DNA of 64,000 bases. It comes from Castor canadensis (Eukaryota; Chordata; Mammalia; Rodentia; Castoridae). Positions within the stretch are counted from its first letter, which is position 1; every line of letters starts with the position of its first letter. The translations under genes and the position numbers were made by a program. Location of the stretch: positions 39,499,638 through 39,563,637 of the forward strand of contig NC_133398.1 of assembly GCF_047511655.1 (NCBI RefSeq), given 5' to 3'. The notes below the pieces were generated by a model. It saw only the letters and a program-made list of their open reading frames with translations. It had not been told where the DNA came from and searched no databases. Shown one piece after another: positions 34,301-53,535 of the stretch.

Positions 34301-37300
34301 AAGTGGTAGAGTAGCTGCCTATCAAGCAGGAGGCCCTGAGTTCAACCCTGCCATCCTCCCAAAAAAGAAGGGAGACAGACAACCACAGATGAAAGATGGA
34401 GGCACACACAAAACAACTAGAACGACTAAATTTTCTCTTTTGCTCATATTAAATAGCTATAATTCAAACACAAGGAGCCCTAGCTGGGGTGTGGCTCAAG
34501 TGGTAGAGCACCTGCCTAGTGAGCACAAGGCCCTGAATTCAAACCCCAGTACAGGGGCAGGAGGGACCAAAAAACAAACAAAAAATCACAAGATGCCTTA
34601 AAACTAAACAATCACTATTTTTTCTTTTGGAGACAGGATTTCACTATGTACGTAGCCCAGGCTGGCCTGGAACTTACTACATAGCCCAGGTTGGCCTCAA
34701 ACTTGTGGTACTGCTGCCTCAGCCTCCTGAGTGCTAGGATTACAGGTGTGTACTACATCTCAAATTTTATTGCCAAATGGCATTATGCTAATAAGACAAA
34801 TATACATTAACATTTTTCTCAGTGAATTTCCTAAAAGATAATATGAAGCTTGACTCCATACAAGCAGAGACTTACAGACGACAAGAAATGCTCATGGGCA
34901 GTCTAAGGAGGGTAACGGAAAGAGGTAATGGGAGGAATGCCCTTCACTCCCACTAGAGATTGGCACTCCCAGAGAATACTTCTGTGGTAGGCAGTAAAAT
35001 GCCTGGGACACAGTAATTGCTCACTTGTGAATGGGGTTGTATAACTTTAACAGTTTCTTAGTCACATATTCATCCACCATCAAAAACTTTCTGGGCACCA
35101 ACTATGGCCAGGCATTGTTTTAGGCAGTGGGGATAAACAGTGAACAAAATCAAGTCCCTTCCCTCTAGGAAAGAGACATTCAAGTCAGAGGGTAGAGGAA
35201 AAGAGCACTACTATACACGCAAAAAGGAAGGCTGTTTCCTATGGCAGATCACCACTCGCCGCCCCACCCCCCATCACTGATTGCCATCTGGGCTGTTCAC
35301 CTGACAACTGAGAAAAGCCAGGCTCGTAAGGCTCACCTCCCTGGCCAAAACCTAATCCCCAAAAGAAATGCTAACGTTAAGGAACTAATGACTTACTATT
35401 AAGGTATAAAGAGAATTAGTAAATTAGTAGGAAAAGATCCAACTCTACTCCAGAAATTCTGTTAAGCACTTTACATATGTATCCTCATTTAACATTTGTG
35501 ATGAAACTGGGAGATAAACAGCAATGTCACTACTTTACAATTGAGGAAACAGACTAATACTTATTAAGTGAGTTAGAAGTAACTGTCATGTGCTTATTAT
35601 GTGCCAGGCATTGAGTACAGATACACTAGCTCATTTATTTCATCTACATAATAACTACACGGGTATGCAACAATGAGGAAATTGATACCTTTGGTAACCT
35701 TTGGTATCCCTTCCCTAAGTTACTCATTAGTAAATGGTACTGTGCTCTTCCCATCATGTGCACATTCATTTGGATCCTTTCAGAAACCTGTGCACATTCT
35801 TGCAGAAATTTGCACACATCTCACCTCAATCTGGTCGATTTTCACTTGCTTGTATGCCTTCTTCATTTCCTTTACTCCCAATTTCATTGCATCAACCTAA
35901 AGAAAAGTAGAAAACACAATGTCTTAAAAAGTCATGTTGGTTAAGGGCTGGCAGAGTAGCTCAAGTGGTAGAGTGCCTTGCCTAGCAAGCATGAGTTCAA
36001 ACCCCAGTACTATCAAAAAACAAAACAAAACAACAAAAAATTAACTAATAAAAAAAACATGGCAAAAAGTATGAAAGTAAAAAAATAAAAATGGGAAAGG
36101 TGCTTTGGGAGTACCGTGGTCTTGGTGTCCTTCAATGACTGGATGGTATAGTTGGCTTGCTCCATGTTAAAGGACTGCTGGGCAAGGTTGTCCCGTTGCT
36201 GCTCATACCTTTTTAGTCAAGTGAGAATAACGTGAGCCAGATAGAAATCCACTGGAAGAAAGTATCCCTAACAGTAAGTTAGGTAATTTTCTTTAAAAAA
36301 AGCCAAAATACTTTAAAAATTAACCACTTTAATACAGTCCCTCCAGCCTTTTTCCTTTGCATGTTATCTGAGTTATACTATTATGTTTGGGTTTTTTGCA
36401 ATAATGTCTTGCAGTGTTGCCCAGGCTAGAGGTAACCTAGGTTGGCCTCTAATTCATGATCTGCCTGCATGAGTGTAGCCTGGCTATATATCTCAACATG
36501 TCTTTATCACTATTGGGCTGGGGGCATGGCTCAAGTGGTACAGTGCTTGTTAAAAAAGTGAGAGGCCCTAGTTCAAGGAAAGAGCTGTATCACTTGAGCC
36601 ATGCCCTCAGCCTTTTTGTTTTGATTTTGTTTTTGAGATAGTCCTCTCAACTTTGCCTGTGCTACCCTTGATCCTCCTGCCTCCACTTGCTAAGTAGCTG
36701 GGACTACAGGCATAAGCCACCACACCTGGCTGGTAAGATTACATATAGCCATGTACATATAGCTTTGGACATATAACTAAATATTTTACCCAGTATACTG
36801 ATTTATTAATTTTATACTCATAATTAGGCTATCTATCTTGACTTAATATAATATCTACTGCTCAAAATATGTTCTTTAAAGTCAAGTCGTATATTAAAGT
36901 ATACCACTATGTCAAAGACTTATGTTCCTATGGTCTTTATTCAATATTTGGAAACCATCTGTCAGAAAGAAAATAATGCAGCCAAATGGAAGATGATTCC
37001 ATTAAAAAGGACGTTTCCATAGAATATTTAAAAGATCATGCTCATGATAAAATTAAGCAGAAAAGGATAATTTATACAGATACATTATAATTTGCTTTAT
37101 TCTAAAAAATAATAATAGTATACATACACTATGCATACACAAGCAGAGAAGAAAAATGGAAAAAATAGTTTCTTTTTGCAGGGGGAGATGCCTGCAGGCT
37201 GGGCTCTTGCCTCATTCTCCCTAGTGCTGGGATTATAGGCATGTACCATAATGTCTGGCTAAAATTTAGCCTTTTTTTTTTTTTGATGGGACTGGAGTCT

Positions 37301-40300
37301 GAACTCAGGGATTCCAGTTTGCAAAGCAGGTGTTCTACCTCTTGAGCCACACCTCCAGCCCATTTTGCTCTGGTTATTTTGAAATGGGGTCTTTTGAACT
37401 ATTTGCCCTGGTTGGCCTCAAACCTCAATCTTCCTGATCTCAGCCTCCCAAGTAGCTAGGATTATAGGTGTAAACTATTGGCATCTGGCTAGAATTTAGC
37501 ACTTTAAAGGTAGTTATTTCTAGTAGCAAGAATGTAGGTAAATGTCTTTTTCTTCTGCTCATGTTTATGTATTTTCAAAGTTTCTCTAATGAATCTATCA
37601 TTTCTTTACTTACAAAAGTACTTAAAAATTGCAATACTGGGCTGGGGGTATGGCTCAGTGGTAGAGTGCTTGCCTAGTATTCATAAGGCTCTAGGTTTAA
37701 TACCTAGCACTAAGGGGGAAAAGTGTTTTAAGTTTATAATCCGAGCACTCAGAGGAGGCTGAGACCATAAAGAATTCGAGCCCAGCCTAGGCTACATAGC
37801 AAAACCCTATCTCAAAACAGTAACAACAGGACTGGAGGCATGTCTCAATTAGTAGAGTGCCTGCCTAGCAAGCACTCTGCGAAGCCCTGAGTTCAACTTC
37901 CAGTACTGCCAAAAAAAGACACTTATTAAAAAAAAAAAAAAAAAATCCAATGACAACAAAAAACTTCCAATGCTACTGGTTAAGAAGAGTTTTATCACAC
38001 CCTGATCATGCTAGGCACTTTCCAGTGTAATCTAATCTAAGAAAAAAAAAAAAAAAAAAAAAGGAAGATAGCATCTGATTATTATAAAAAGTCATTTTAA
38101 AATTAGAATAAAGCTGGTGTGGTGGTGCATGCCTGTAATCCATCCCAGCTACTCAGGAAGCAGAGACAGAGGATCTTAAGTTTGAAGCCAGCCTGGGCAA
38201 AGATAGAGAGACCCTGTCTTAAAAAAAATAAGTAAAAACAAAAGGACTAGGTATATAGTTCAAGTGGTAGAGTCCTAGGTTCAATCTCCAGTACTACAAA
38301 AATAAAAAATCTATTCGGATGAGATAAAACAAATATTTAGCATTCCTAACTTTATAAACAAACAAGATCAAAAAGAGAATACAGTAAGCCCACTTTACTT
38401 GCAGATCTGAATAAGAAAAGTCAAAAATAAAGTTAAAAGACATTTCAAAAACAAAAATCTTAAGTTCCCACACATGCATTAACATGGGGAAAGACAGTTA
38501 GCCTTACGTTATGGTAAGCTGTGTTTAAACAGCTGTATGATCTGTTATTTCCTTGTCCTTAATTTTGTGAAGATATGCCTCTCAAAAAGCAAACTGTGCT
38601 TAAAAAACAAGGTAAAAGTTAATGTGCTTAATTTAAGTGATAAAGTAAAAATTCTACATTTGTCTCTAATGAAGTTGGGCAGCATTATGGGAAAAATGAG
38701 TCAAGCACCCACAGTACTAGAGAAAAAGAACGTAAGATCCAGTGTTTGGTGAACAGTATCAATGTGTATGACGGTAGGTTTGACAGTAATGTGGCTTACT
38801 CCATGCAGTTTTGAGTTACGGATGCTCAGATCTACTGTATGTACAGTATAGGTAAACTGGAGAAATTTTAGAGTACTGAACTCTATACATAGTGCAGTTT
38901 TTCTTCAATGGTAGTCTCCTTGGCACCGTTTACTCCTGAATACGAAGGGTCTACTATACTAAATAGACTGGCCAGTCCAAAATAGTAGTTAACTAGATAC
39001 TTGTGGCTACTTAAACTTAAATTGTCAAAATTAAACAAAATAATTAGAACTTTGAAATTTTGTAATTAAATCAAGAATATCTAGAAAATGGTAATAAAAA
39101 CCTGGTAGGCTGGAAGACTATTTCCTTTTTCGTTAAAAATGCCAGAAGAAGGAGATTATGCACATAACTTACATCCGCTTTTGCTTTAAAACCCGCAGGG
39201 CTTTCTGCTTGACCATATTCTGAGAAAAACAGATTTAATAAAAAGAAAGTGAAAAACATACATATGGTAAGAGAAATCTCCCATATCCTCAAACTAACAT
39301 GCATAGTTACTCTCTTCTTCAAGGGAGGAGACAGTGGCTCCTGGATTCTGTTCTTCCCTTCCCAAGCACAGACACCTCTAATGTCTAGTCCTGTCTGTCT
39401 TCCCATACCACATCTCAGTTCTGAACTACTCTCCTTGTATCTAATGCATATAATCTCCACTTCCAGTGCCAACAGTGCCCATTTTATATATCCCATTGCT
39501 TTAGGGAGAGTCTCCACTTGGACATCCTGGTATCAATTCAAACATAACATGCCCAAACTCCCCCATCATTTCTCAGCTTGGAAACAATTAACAGTGGCCC
39601 CACCAACCTCACTTCTCTGGTCTCATGACCAAAATCATGGTGTGGGCTTTCATCTCCTCAAATCTAGATGGGCTTTCCTGCCTCTGTTCTTCATGCTACA
39701 CCATCAACTAAGGTGATTAGAAAAATTCTTCCCTTTCTACACTGGTCCATCTATCATTTTATTTGTTTCCTACAATAAGGGAGGGAAAGCAGATATTACC
39801 TCACAGACAATGATAACTAACACTTATTAAATACTACTATGTTCTAGACATAATGCTATGTAGGTCAAATAAATTACCTCATTTAATCCTCACACTATAA
39901 AACATGTATTATCCTCACTTTACCAATGGAAAAATCAAGGTTCACTGATATCCTGGCTCACAGTGGTTACTAAACTATGGAGTTGGAAAAAACAAGATAG
40001 CTCTATATCCATAGTCTATGTGCCTAAACACATTATTTTATGTTCCTACCTAATAGAAGTGGAAAATAAAGTGACTTTATCAAGGTCACAGCTAGTAAGT
40101 AGTAATACTAGTTAGTAAATACTAGTTTTAGAACATTGGCCCTTCATGCCTAATTCAGTACTTTTTCCTAGCAGGAAACCACTCTATTATACCTATCTAA
40201 CTTGACCAGCCTGGCAACTCATCAATCCTGACCATGACCCAGCCCACCTCTCCAGAGTGCACCTTCTGCACATGTGATTAGCATCCTCTCTCCATTAGAT

Positions 40301-41382
40301 CAAACCCCAGTCCCTCCCTCCTATCTAGCTGTCAAGTCTCCTCTCCAAAGGACATATCCTCTTTACCAAACTGAGCATCTCTTGTGTATCCTTCACCAGT
40401 CCCTACCACCAGGCTTTATTTCATAGGTGCTCAAATTAGGCTGTCGCAGTACTTTCTGCAGCAGTTGCTCCTACCTTACCTTGGCAGGACCCTCTCTCAT
40501 CTTCTTGATCTGATCCTTATACTTCACTAGCTCAGCATCCAATCGGGAAATCTTTTTGTCAATGGATTCTGCCCTGCTATCCACCTTGGGGGGAAATATC
40601 AAATACAGTGATTGGTTATTGCAGTATACTCAAATGAGAAGAGGCAGGAGGGGAGGAAGGAACGAAAAACAAAGGGAAGCAAATGATGAAAGGTGGAAAA
40701 TAGTGGTTTCTGACCTGGTCAGAAATGCTGAGCACTTTTTAAAAACTATATTCCAACTTCCAGATTCTGATCTATCAGGTCTTCCTCAAGTTGGGGTAGA
40801 AAAAATATTTAAGAATCCCTGATCCGACAGATTTCCCTTAAATCGGTGACTAGTCAGGCTGAGGACTCAACAAGGAAGCACGTGAAATGAGCCTGTGCTT
40901 AGTGGACACCGATTAAGACTAATCTAATTGGTCTTCCCTGGATCGGGGACGATGACTTAATCCGAGGAACCAAGGTTTGAATTTTGTTACTGAGATCCAG
41001 GACTGAGCTACAGATGTGTTCTAGTGTATCACAGAAAAAAGTCCTGACATGGCGAAGGAGGAGAGATGGAAAAGGGTGAAAGGCCGGGCTAGACGAGGTG
41101 GGAAGGGCGTATGGGCCCAGTGCAGGTCCAAGGGCGAGAGCGAGTGGACGGACTGAGTGCTGATAAGGCGAGGTAGTGATGAGGTTAAGGAGGTCCCTAG
41201 TTTGTGGGCCTGGGATAGGGAACAGGGTGAAGGGGTTGAGACGGGGACTAGCGGTGGGCGGGGTCGGGAATGTCAAAGGCTTTGAATCTAGTTATGCATG
41301 GTTAAGTGCCTACCGTGCCGATGCAGTCAGTCAGGCTGGGCGGCGGAGCCTTGGGCTTCGCTTTCCCGAAGAATCGGTTCAT
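28363..41382 (-). CDS. CHMP5: CHMP5, ESCRT-III-associated charged multivesicular body protein 5 (complete)
   Basis: CHMP5 (Vps60 family) acts late in ESCRT-III membrane remodelling at multivesicular bodies and binds VTA1/LIP5, the VPS4 cofactor. Eight coding exons (41382-41314, 40584-40480, 39219-39173, 36208-36115, 35896-35825, 33079-32971, 31096-30984, 28413-28363) join in phase to 660 nt, giving 219 aa and a stop, the length of the human protein. Residues 1-23 are the basic [15 protein letters not shown] start; about 24-150 form the Snf7 helical core; the C-terminus is acidic ([20 protein letters not shown]) and ends PQIPAS. Apart from Phe4 (Leu in the human protein as I recall it), what I compared by eye looks identical to human. 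All introns are GT-AG. The gene is divergent from BAG1, with 419 bp between start codons. Confidence 0.97.
29315..29705 (+). pseudogene. RPL31: RPL31 processed pseudogene, antisense in CHMP5 intron 7
   Basis: From ATG at 29330 the sequence reads [44 protein letters not shown] and [13 protein letters not shown], clearly ribosomal protein L31 (large subunit). It is intronless, includes an AATAAA-like 3' end and an A-rich tail (29668-29705), and lies opposite to CHMP5. It is dead: an in-frame TAG sits where the family has a Trp after NKAV, two short stretches are missing near the start and middle, and the C-terminus is garbled. A retrocopy, not a gene. Confidence 0.93.
30140..30300 (+). repeat. 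Dimeric SINE
   Basis: GACAGGCATGGTAATGTATGCC, an A run, then GGGAGCATGGCTCAAGTGG. Confidence 0.75.
30520..30900 (+). repeat. Dimeric SINE plus B1-like SINE
   Basis: GATGCTGGTGGCTCACACC to CAAACCCCAATCCCACAC, then AGCATGGTGGAGCACACC to TGAGATCCTATC. Confidence 0.8.
30984..31096 (-). CDS. CHMP5: CHMP5 coding exon 7
   Basis: 113 nt, [16 protein letters not shown] to TDTKNK, between TTTCAG and GTGAAT. Acidic C-terminal region. Confidence 0.95.
31285..31390 (+). repeat. tRNA-like SINE with a 30-A tail
   Basis: GGGGCTGGAGGTATGGCTCAAG to CCCCAGTACCAC, then 30 uninterrupted A's at 31361-31390. A long pure tail usually means a young copy. Confidence 0.85.
31795..31865. repeat. Purine-rich GGGAGA tract
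   Basis: Imperfect GAGGG/GGGAGAGG units in CHMP5 intron 6; simple-sequence drift. Confidence 0.6.
31900..32130 (+). repeat. Dimeric SINE
   Basis: CTGGGTGCTGGTTGCTCACAC to CAAACCCCAGTACTACC. Confidence 0.85.
32971..33079 (-). CDS. CHMP5: CHMP5 coding exon 6
   Basis: 109 nt, [15 protein letters not shown] to DEDDLEA, with donor GTAAGT. Acidic helix leading into the regulatory C-terminus. Confidence 0.95.
33370..33445 (-). repeat. ID-like SINE
   Basis: TTGGTGCTAGGAATTAAACCC to CTGAGCTACTGCTCCAG. Confidence 0.6.
33805..33930 (+). repeat. B1-like SINE
   Basis: GCAGCCAGGTATGGTGGCATAC to AAGGCCCTGTCTCAAAAAATC. Confidence 0.78.
34283..34365 (+). repeat. tRNA-like SINE monomer
   Basis: GGACGTGGCTCAAGTGGTAGAG to GAGTTCAACCCTGCC. 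Confidence 0.75.
34480..34570 (+). repeat. tRNA-like SINE monomer
   Basis: AGCTGGGGTGTGGCTCAAGTGG to CAAACCCCAGTACAGGGG. Confidence 0.75.
34620..34760 (-). repeat. B1-like SINE with internal duplication
   Basis: GAGACAGGATTTCACTATG, with the CATAGCCCAGG segment present twice. Confidence 0.75.
35465..35680. repeat. Two MIR-like fossils
   Basis: TTAAGCACTTTACATATGTATCC to AATTGAGGAAACAG, then GCTTATTATGTGCCAGGCATTG to AATGAGGAAATTG. Confidence 0.65.
35825..35896 (-). CDS. CHMP5: CHMP5 coding exon 5
   Basis: 72 nt, [13 protein letters not shown] to KIDQIE, between CTTTAG and GTGAGA. Confidence 0.95.
35945..36035 (+). repeat. tRNA-like SINE monomer near CHMP5 exons 4-5
   Basis: GGGCTGGCAGAGTAGCTCAAGTGG to CAAACCCCAGTACTATC, in the short intron 4. 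Confidence 0.8.
36115..36208 (-). CDS. CHMP5: CHMP5 coding exon 4
   Basis: 94 nt, from [11 protein letters not shown] to LKDTKTT, with donor GTACTC. Snf7 core. Confidence 0.95.
36513..36615. repeat. Head-to-head tRNA-like SINE pieces (hairpin)
   Basis: GGCTGGGGGCATGGCTCAAGTGG faces its near-complement CACTTGAGCCATGCCCTCAGCC across about 50 nt. Confidence 0.7.
36600..36735 (-). repeat. B1-like SINE
   Basis: TTTTTGAGATAGTCCTCTC to CATAAGCCACCACACCTGGC. Confidence 0.75.
37190..37490 (-). repeat. B1-like fragment and dimeric SINE
   Basis: CTAGTGCTGGGATTATAGGC (37190-37260), then GGGACTGGAGTCTGAACTCAGG to CTATTGGCATCTGG (37270-37490). Confidence 0.78.
37635..37937 (+). repeat. ID-like, B1-like and tRNA-like SINEs in tandem
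   Basis: GGGCTGGGGGTATGGCTCAGTGG; AGGCTGAGACCATAAAGAATTC; GGACTGGAGGCATGTCTCAATTAG, with an A run. Confidence 0.75.
38110..38310 (+). repeat. B1-like SINE, then partial tRNA-like SINE
   Basis: GCTGGTGTGGTGGTGCATGCC to GAGAGACCCTGTC, then TATAGTTCAAGTGGTAGAGTC. Confidence 0.75.
38378..38960 (+). mobile_element. Tigger/pogo-like DNA transposon fossil
   Basis: The sequence begins TACAGTAAGCCC and ends GGGTCTACTATA, a degenerate inverted-terminal-repeat pair. Inside, 38640-38740 can be read as a transposase N-terminal helix-turn-helix remnant ([14 protein letters not shown] in one frame, HYGKNESS in the next), reminiscent of Tigger-family transposases as I remember them. Frames are broken by shifts and stops, so it is inactive. 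Identification rests on these short motifs. Confidence 0.55.
39173..39219 (-). CDS. CHMP5: CHMP5 coding exon 3
   Basis: 47 nt after TTCTCAG, encoding [15 protein letters not shown] and the first two bases of Met. The donor GTAAGT makes an apparent in-frame stop (ATG TAA) if it is not spliced. Confidence 0.94.
39220..40479. other. CHMP5 intron 2
   Basis: Mostly unique sequence with a MIR-like fossil at about 39815-40130. The opposing open frames around 39071-39716 have no recognised product. Confidence 0.55.
39815..40130. repeat. MIR-like fossil
   Basis: CTAACACTTATTAAATACTACTATG, ACCTCATTTAATCCTCACAC and CACTTTACCAATGGAAAAATC follow the MIR core order. Confidence 0.68.
40480..40584 (-). CDS. 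CHMP5: CHMP5 coding exon 2
   Basis: 105 nt, residues 24-58, [11 protein letters not shown] to MREGPAK, with donor GTAAGG. This is the first long helix of the Snf7 core. Confidence 0.95.
40585..41313. other. CHMP5 intron 1
   Basis: A short intron with no repeats recognised. GC content rises toward 41,313 as it enters the CpG island. Confidence 0.6.
41314..41382 (-). CDS. CHMP5: CHMP5 coding exon 1
   Basis: Encodes residues 1-23, from MNRFFGK to DCIGT; donor GTAGGC. The start is the family ATG inside the shared CpG island. Confidence 0.95.
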
Positions 41383-41801
41383 CTTGGTCGACTGCGAAGA
41401 TACCCAAACACTGGCGGAAAATCAGAAACGGAAGCTGGGTCACTCCCTCTCCGACTTCCGGCCCTTCCAAGCGCAAGCGCAGTGTGCTCCCTGACAGTTC
41501 CCGATCCTTTATCCGGGTTTTCAGCTCCGCCTTCCGGGGAAGTAGCACGGACCATGGGGAGGGACGGGAACGAGGACTGATGGAGGTGGGGTCTTGGTGG
41601 AGGGGGGGGGTTCAGATGAATGAGGCGGGGCCGTGGTTGAGTGGGTAGGGCCTGGATGCGGCTTTGGCGGAATGGGCGGGGCAGGGGCGAGGGCAACTCT
41701 GAGGGCGTGGCCAGAGCGCCTGGGCGGGGCCAGGAAGTACCCGGTGGGATTGCTAGACGCCGCGCTCAGCTACCACCGCTGGGCGGTCAACAAGCGCGGG
41801 C
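41383..41801. promoter_or_regulatory. Bidirectional CpG-island promoter between CHMP5 and BAG1
   Basis: The 419 bp between the CHMP5 ATG and the BAG1 CTG are GC-rich, without a TATA box. ETS-type CTTCCGG sites occur at 41455-41461 and 41531-41537. Sp1-type GGGCGGGGC or GGCGGGGC boxes occur near 41621-41629, 41674-41681 and 41722-41730. The ETS sites sit on the CHMP5 side and the GC boxes on the BAG1 side. The CpG island runs on through BAG1 exon 1 to about 42.5 kb. Start sites cannot be fixed from sequence. Confidence 0.8.
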
Positions 41802-50414
<8,613 letters not shown>

Positions 50415-50689
50415 GGTGCATTGGAGGCTCTGCTCTCTACCAGTTCAGCTGAATTGCAGCACCACAGCCCTGCCCTCTCTGGAACAGAAGTTGCCTATTT
50501 CTCTAAGCCACCAGAAGCAACTAGCCAATTGCCAATTTTCTTACTCCTACACCAGTTCTCAATGAAAAAGTACTGTCTTTGCAACCTTAAGTAGAGTTCC
50601 GTTTTCTCATTCTGTCTTTGTGTGGCTGTGCTGTCAAGCAGTAACCTTATCTGGCAAGGGCCTACCTGCCCATGTTTTACTCACTTGCT

Positions 50690-50775
50690 TTTTTTTTCCC
50701 CCCAGTACAGAGGTTTGAACTCAGTGCCTTGTGCTTGCTAGGCAGGCATTCTACAACTTGAGCCATAACTACCCC
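50690..50775 (-). repeat. tRNA-like SINE monomer in the BAG1 3' UTR
   Basis: CAGTACAGAGGTTTGAACTCAG to CAACTTGAGCCATAAC; it would be transcribed antisense within the mRNA tail. Confidence 0.75.
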
Positions 50776-51256
50776 CCTCCCCACCCCGTCTCCCCAAGCT
50801 CTTTACCAGCTCTTTTGATACAAGTGTTTTCTTTGGGCTGGTGAGAACTCTTGTTTGTCTTGAAGTAGTTCCAGGTTTATAGGACACCATGATCTTCAGA
50901 CACATAGGACTTTCTTGACCTGGTGATCACAGAGTACCGTCGATGTAAACCCAGAATCACCAGAATGCTGCATCTAGTCAGGAATGTTGGGAATGGCTTA
51001 TAACAGTTGTTTGGCACACAGGCAGTCTACATTGTCCCTTGTTGTGACCTAATTCCAGAACATCTGGTTGGATTGTTGGTTTAAAGACCCTGTCCTCCAT
51101 TTCAGTTACCTTGCCCAAGTCCTGAGATATCAGGAGGCTATTCCTGGGATGGAACTTGTGGTTGGCTCATGAACTTCTGTGTGCCACTATGCTGACTTTT
51201 TAAAAATTTGTTTGTTAAAAGAAAAGCCTTTGTTGCCCTAGTCTGAATTTATGATT

Positions 51257-51262
51257 AATAAA
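51257..51262 (+). promoter_or_regulatory. BAG1: BAG1 poly(A) signal AATAAA
   Basis: AATAAAG in GATTAATAAAGTTGAGAG, about 840 nt past the stop codon; cleavage is expected near 51,275-51,290. The 3' UTR (50415-51280) contains a minus-orientation SINE monomer at 50690-50775. Confidence 0.75.
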
Positions 51263-52984
51263 GTTGAGAGTGGCCCTGTATGCTAGAACTCTTTTTAAAC
51301 TGGTCAGCTGCTGTCACCTCATTCTTTAGCACAGTGCTCAGGAGACAGGCTCCCAACAGGCCACTGTAAGGCCCATATCATTTGGCTGAGAAAAATTCAC
51401 TGAAGTCCCAGAATTTAGGACTGCTGGGAAAGACCTCAGACCAGGTAATGGTAGAGGTAAACAAGTAGTCAAAGCTCAGGGTCTACCCCATACCCCTCTC
51501 AACTTTTAACAGAGCAGTTAGCCACTTATCTATTGTCACATATATGTAACTGGGCTTTAGGAACTCAAATGTTGCCCAGAATCACTTCCTGTTGTTTCTC
51601 CTTGCACATACTCATCTTTTTCTTGGTCTTGCTTCTTCCACAAAATAGGAACATGGCTGCCAAAAGCTTTTATGTCACACATCTTCCACTTTCATTACCA
51701 GAAAGGAACTGCCTATGTTTCTTTATTTCCTGCTTGAAAAACCCTGGGGAAGAATCTTTTGGCCAGGACAGCATGGTCACGTGCCATAGATAAGTCTTTA
51801 GGAACCAACACATATTTTGGAGTGGTCCATAGCTATAAATGGCTATTTAGGTATTTCTTCCAGTGGGGTGTCTGGCACATTATTCAGGTTTAATCTTCAT
51901 GATTCCTTAGAGTATGAGTAGAACGCTGGGAAGGAAAAGTCACTGAGAAGATGCTTGGCTGATCTGTGCCACTTAGGTGTAAGAAAGACTTCCCATTTAA
52001 GACAAAGACTTTTAGATGTCTCCAAGATCTACTTTGCCCTCCTACAACAAGTTTAACACAGATAAAGATTTATTTAGAGCAAGCAGTCTCCTTGCTCTAA
52101 GCATGACCAAGAGTCGACATTTTAGCCACTGGATTGTGCACAGTGCGTACAACTCGTGATGAGTGTTTTTAGAGTTTGGTGATGTACACTTTACTCCTGT
52201 CTGGTTTGGAACACAGACATGATGGCTAGGGTTGGAGCCAGTGACTTAGATATTGAGGTGGATACTGATGAAGATGGCAGACTAACAATATAGAAGGAGC
52301 ATGGAGTTGTCATTCTTCGTAGATCTTTGTGAAAGAAACTAACTTCTGTATGTTTAAGCCACTATTATTTTGGTTTTCTGTCTTGTAGCCAAACTTAAAT
52401 CTACATCATTCATATTCAGGTAGGAAACAAATTTAATCAGAAGTGACAGAGAGCCTATAGATGACTTCCCAATTCCTGCCACCTGTGAATCTTATGAGCA
52501 ACAACTGCTGCCTAGTGATCCCATTTCAGTGGTCCACAGAAGATTGATTTCCACCTTCCCTGCCTGGCTTTCCTCTCAGATGTTATGTGTAAACCAGAAC
52601 ATTTCCTACTCTTTTTAACCCCCTAGAATAGAAATCTGAATCTGTATGAAACTAATCCTACCTGGCCAGGACCCTCTCTATACTCCTTTCCCCTGCCACC
52701 ACTAAGAGAGTCTCCTCTATCTAGGTTTTGGCCTAAAGGGAGACGGGCTGGGATCCCTGGTGGTACCTCTGGATGCTATATCCTTCTGGGCCTTGCATGC
52801 GTGGTGTTATGTGTGCTTGGGATTGTGTATAATGTTAACCAGGTCTAATGTTGACCTAAAGAGCAGGGTCCAGAAATAATCCTGCTGTCCTAGATACTGG
52901 ACACTGGGAGATCCAGGGATTTCCAGGTGACAGGGTAGGTTAGGGAAGCATCTGGTTTTTAATGTTTATTAAAGACCTGGTTTG

Positions 52985-53150
52985 AAGCTGGACATGGTGG
53001 CACACACCATGCACTTAGGTTAAGGCAGGAGGATTTTGAAGTCAAGCCTGGGTAACATAAAATAAAAGAGGGCTGGTGGAGTAACTTCCTAGCAAGCGTG
53101 AAGTCCTGAATTCAAGCCCCAGTATTCCATCCCCCCCACCACCAAAAGAA
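52985..53150 (+). repeat. Dimeric SINE, shortened
   Basis: AGCTGGACATGGTGGCACAC to GAATTCAAGCCCCAGTATTCC. Confidence 0.72.
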
Positions 53151-53329
53151 CTAGTTTGTTATTAAAATGTGTAATTCAACTGTATAGTCTACAAGACCTG
53201 AATATCAGTTGTGCCTATGCCATATTCCTCTGTTTGCTTCAAAGTGCTGGTACAGCCCAGGAGAAAGCCATGAAGGGGTGGGGGAGGTTGAAACACACTA
53301 ATAGTAGCTAGTAGCAAAGGATTACTTAT

Positions 53330-53535
53330 TTATGGCAGTACTGGGGTTTGAACTTACTGCTTCACATTTGTTAGGCAGGCACTCTACCACTTGAGCCACT
53401 CTGCCAGCCCAGTGTGTTGATTATTTTTGAGATAGGGTCTTTCAAACTATTTGCCTGAGCTGGCTTCGAACTGAGTTCCTCCTGATCTCTGCCTCCTGAG
53501 TAGGATCACAGGTGTGAGCCACTGGTGCTCAGGGA
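53330..53535 (-). repeat. Dimeric SINE
   Basis: GGCAGTACTGGGGTTTGAAC to AGGTGTGAGCCACTGGTGC. Confidence 0.86.

Larger units (their letters stand above)
33080..35824. other. CHMP5 intron 5
   Basis: ID-like SINE (33370-33445), MIR-like pieces (33450-33570 and 35465-35680), B1-like SINEs (33805-33930 plus, 34620-34760 minus), two tRNA-like SINE monomers (34283-34365 and 34480-34570), and an L2/MIR-type phrase near 35060-35200. Confidence 0.6.
36209..39172. other. CHMP5 intron 3
   Basis: Contains a head-to-head SINE pair (36513-36615), several B1-like and dimeric SINEs (36600-36735, 37190-37490, 37635-37935, 38110-38310) and a Tigger-like transposon fossil (38378-38960). The stretch 36740-37190 is AT-rich and unrecognised. 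Confidence 0.6.

Noticed and set aside
34143-34601. 152-aa plus frame in CHMP5 intron 5
   Set aside because: Composed of intron sequence and two SINE monomers ([19 protein letters not shown] is the common SINE translation).
39071-39716. 148-aa minus and 155-aa plus open frames in CHMP5 intron 2
   Set aside because: They overlap each other and span exon 3; no recognisable domain and no splice support.
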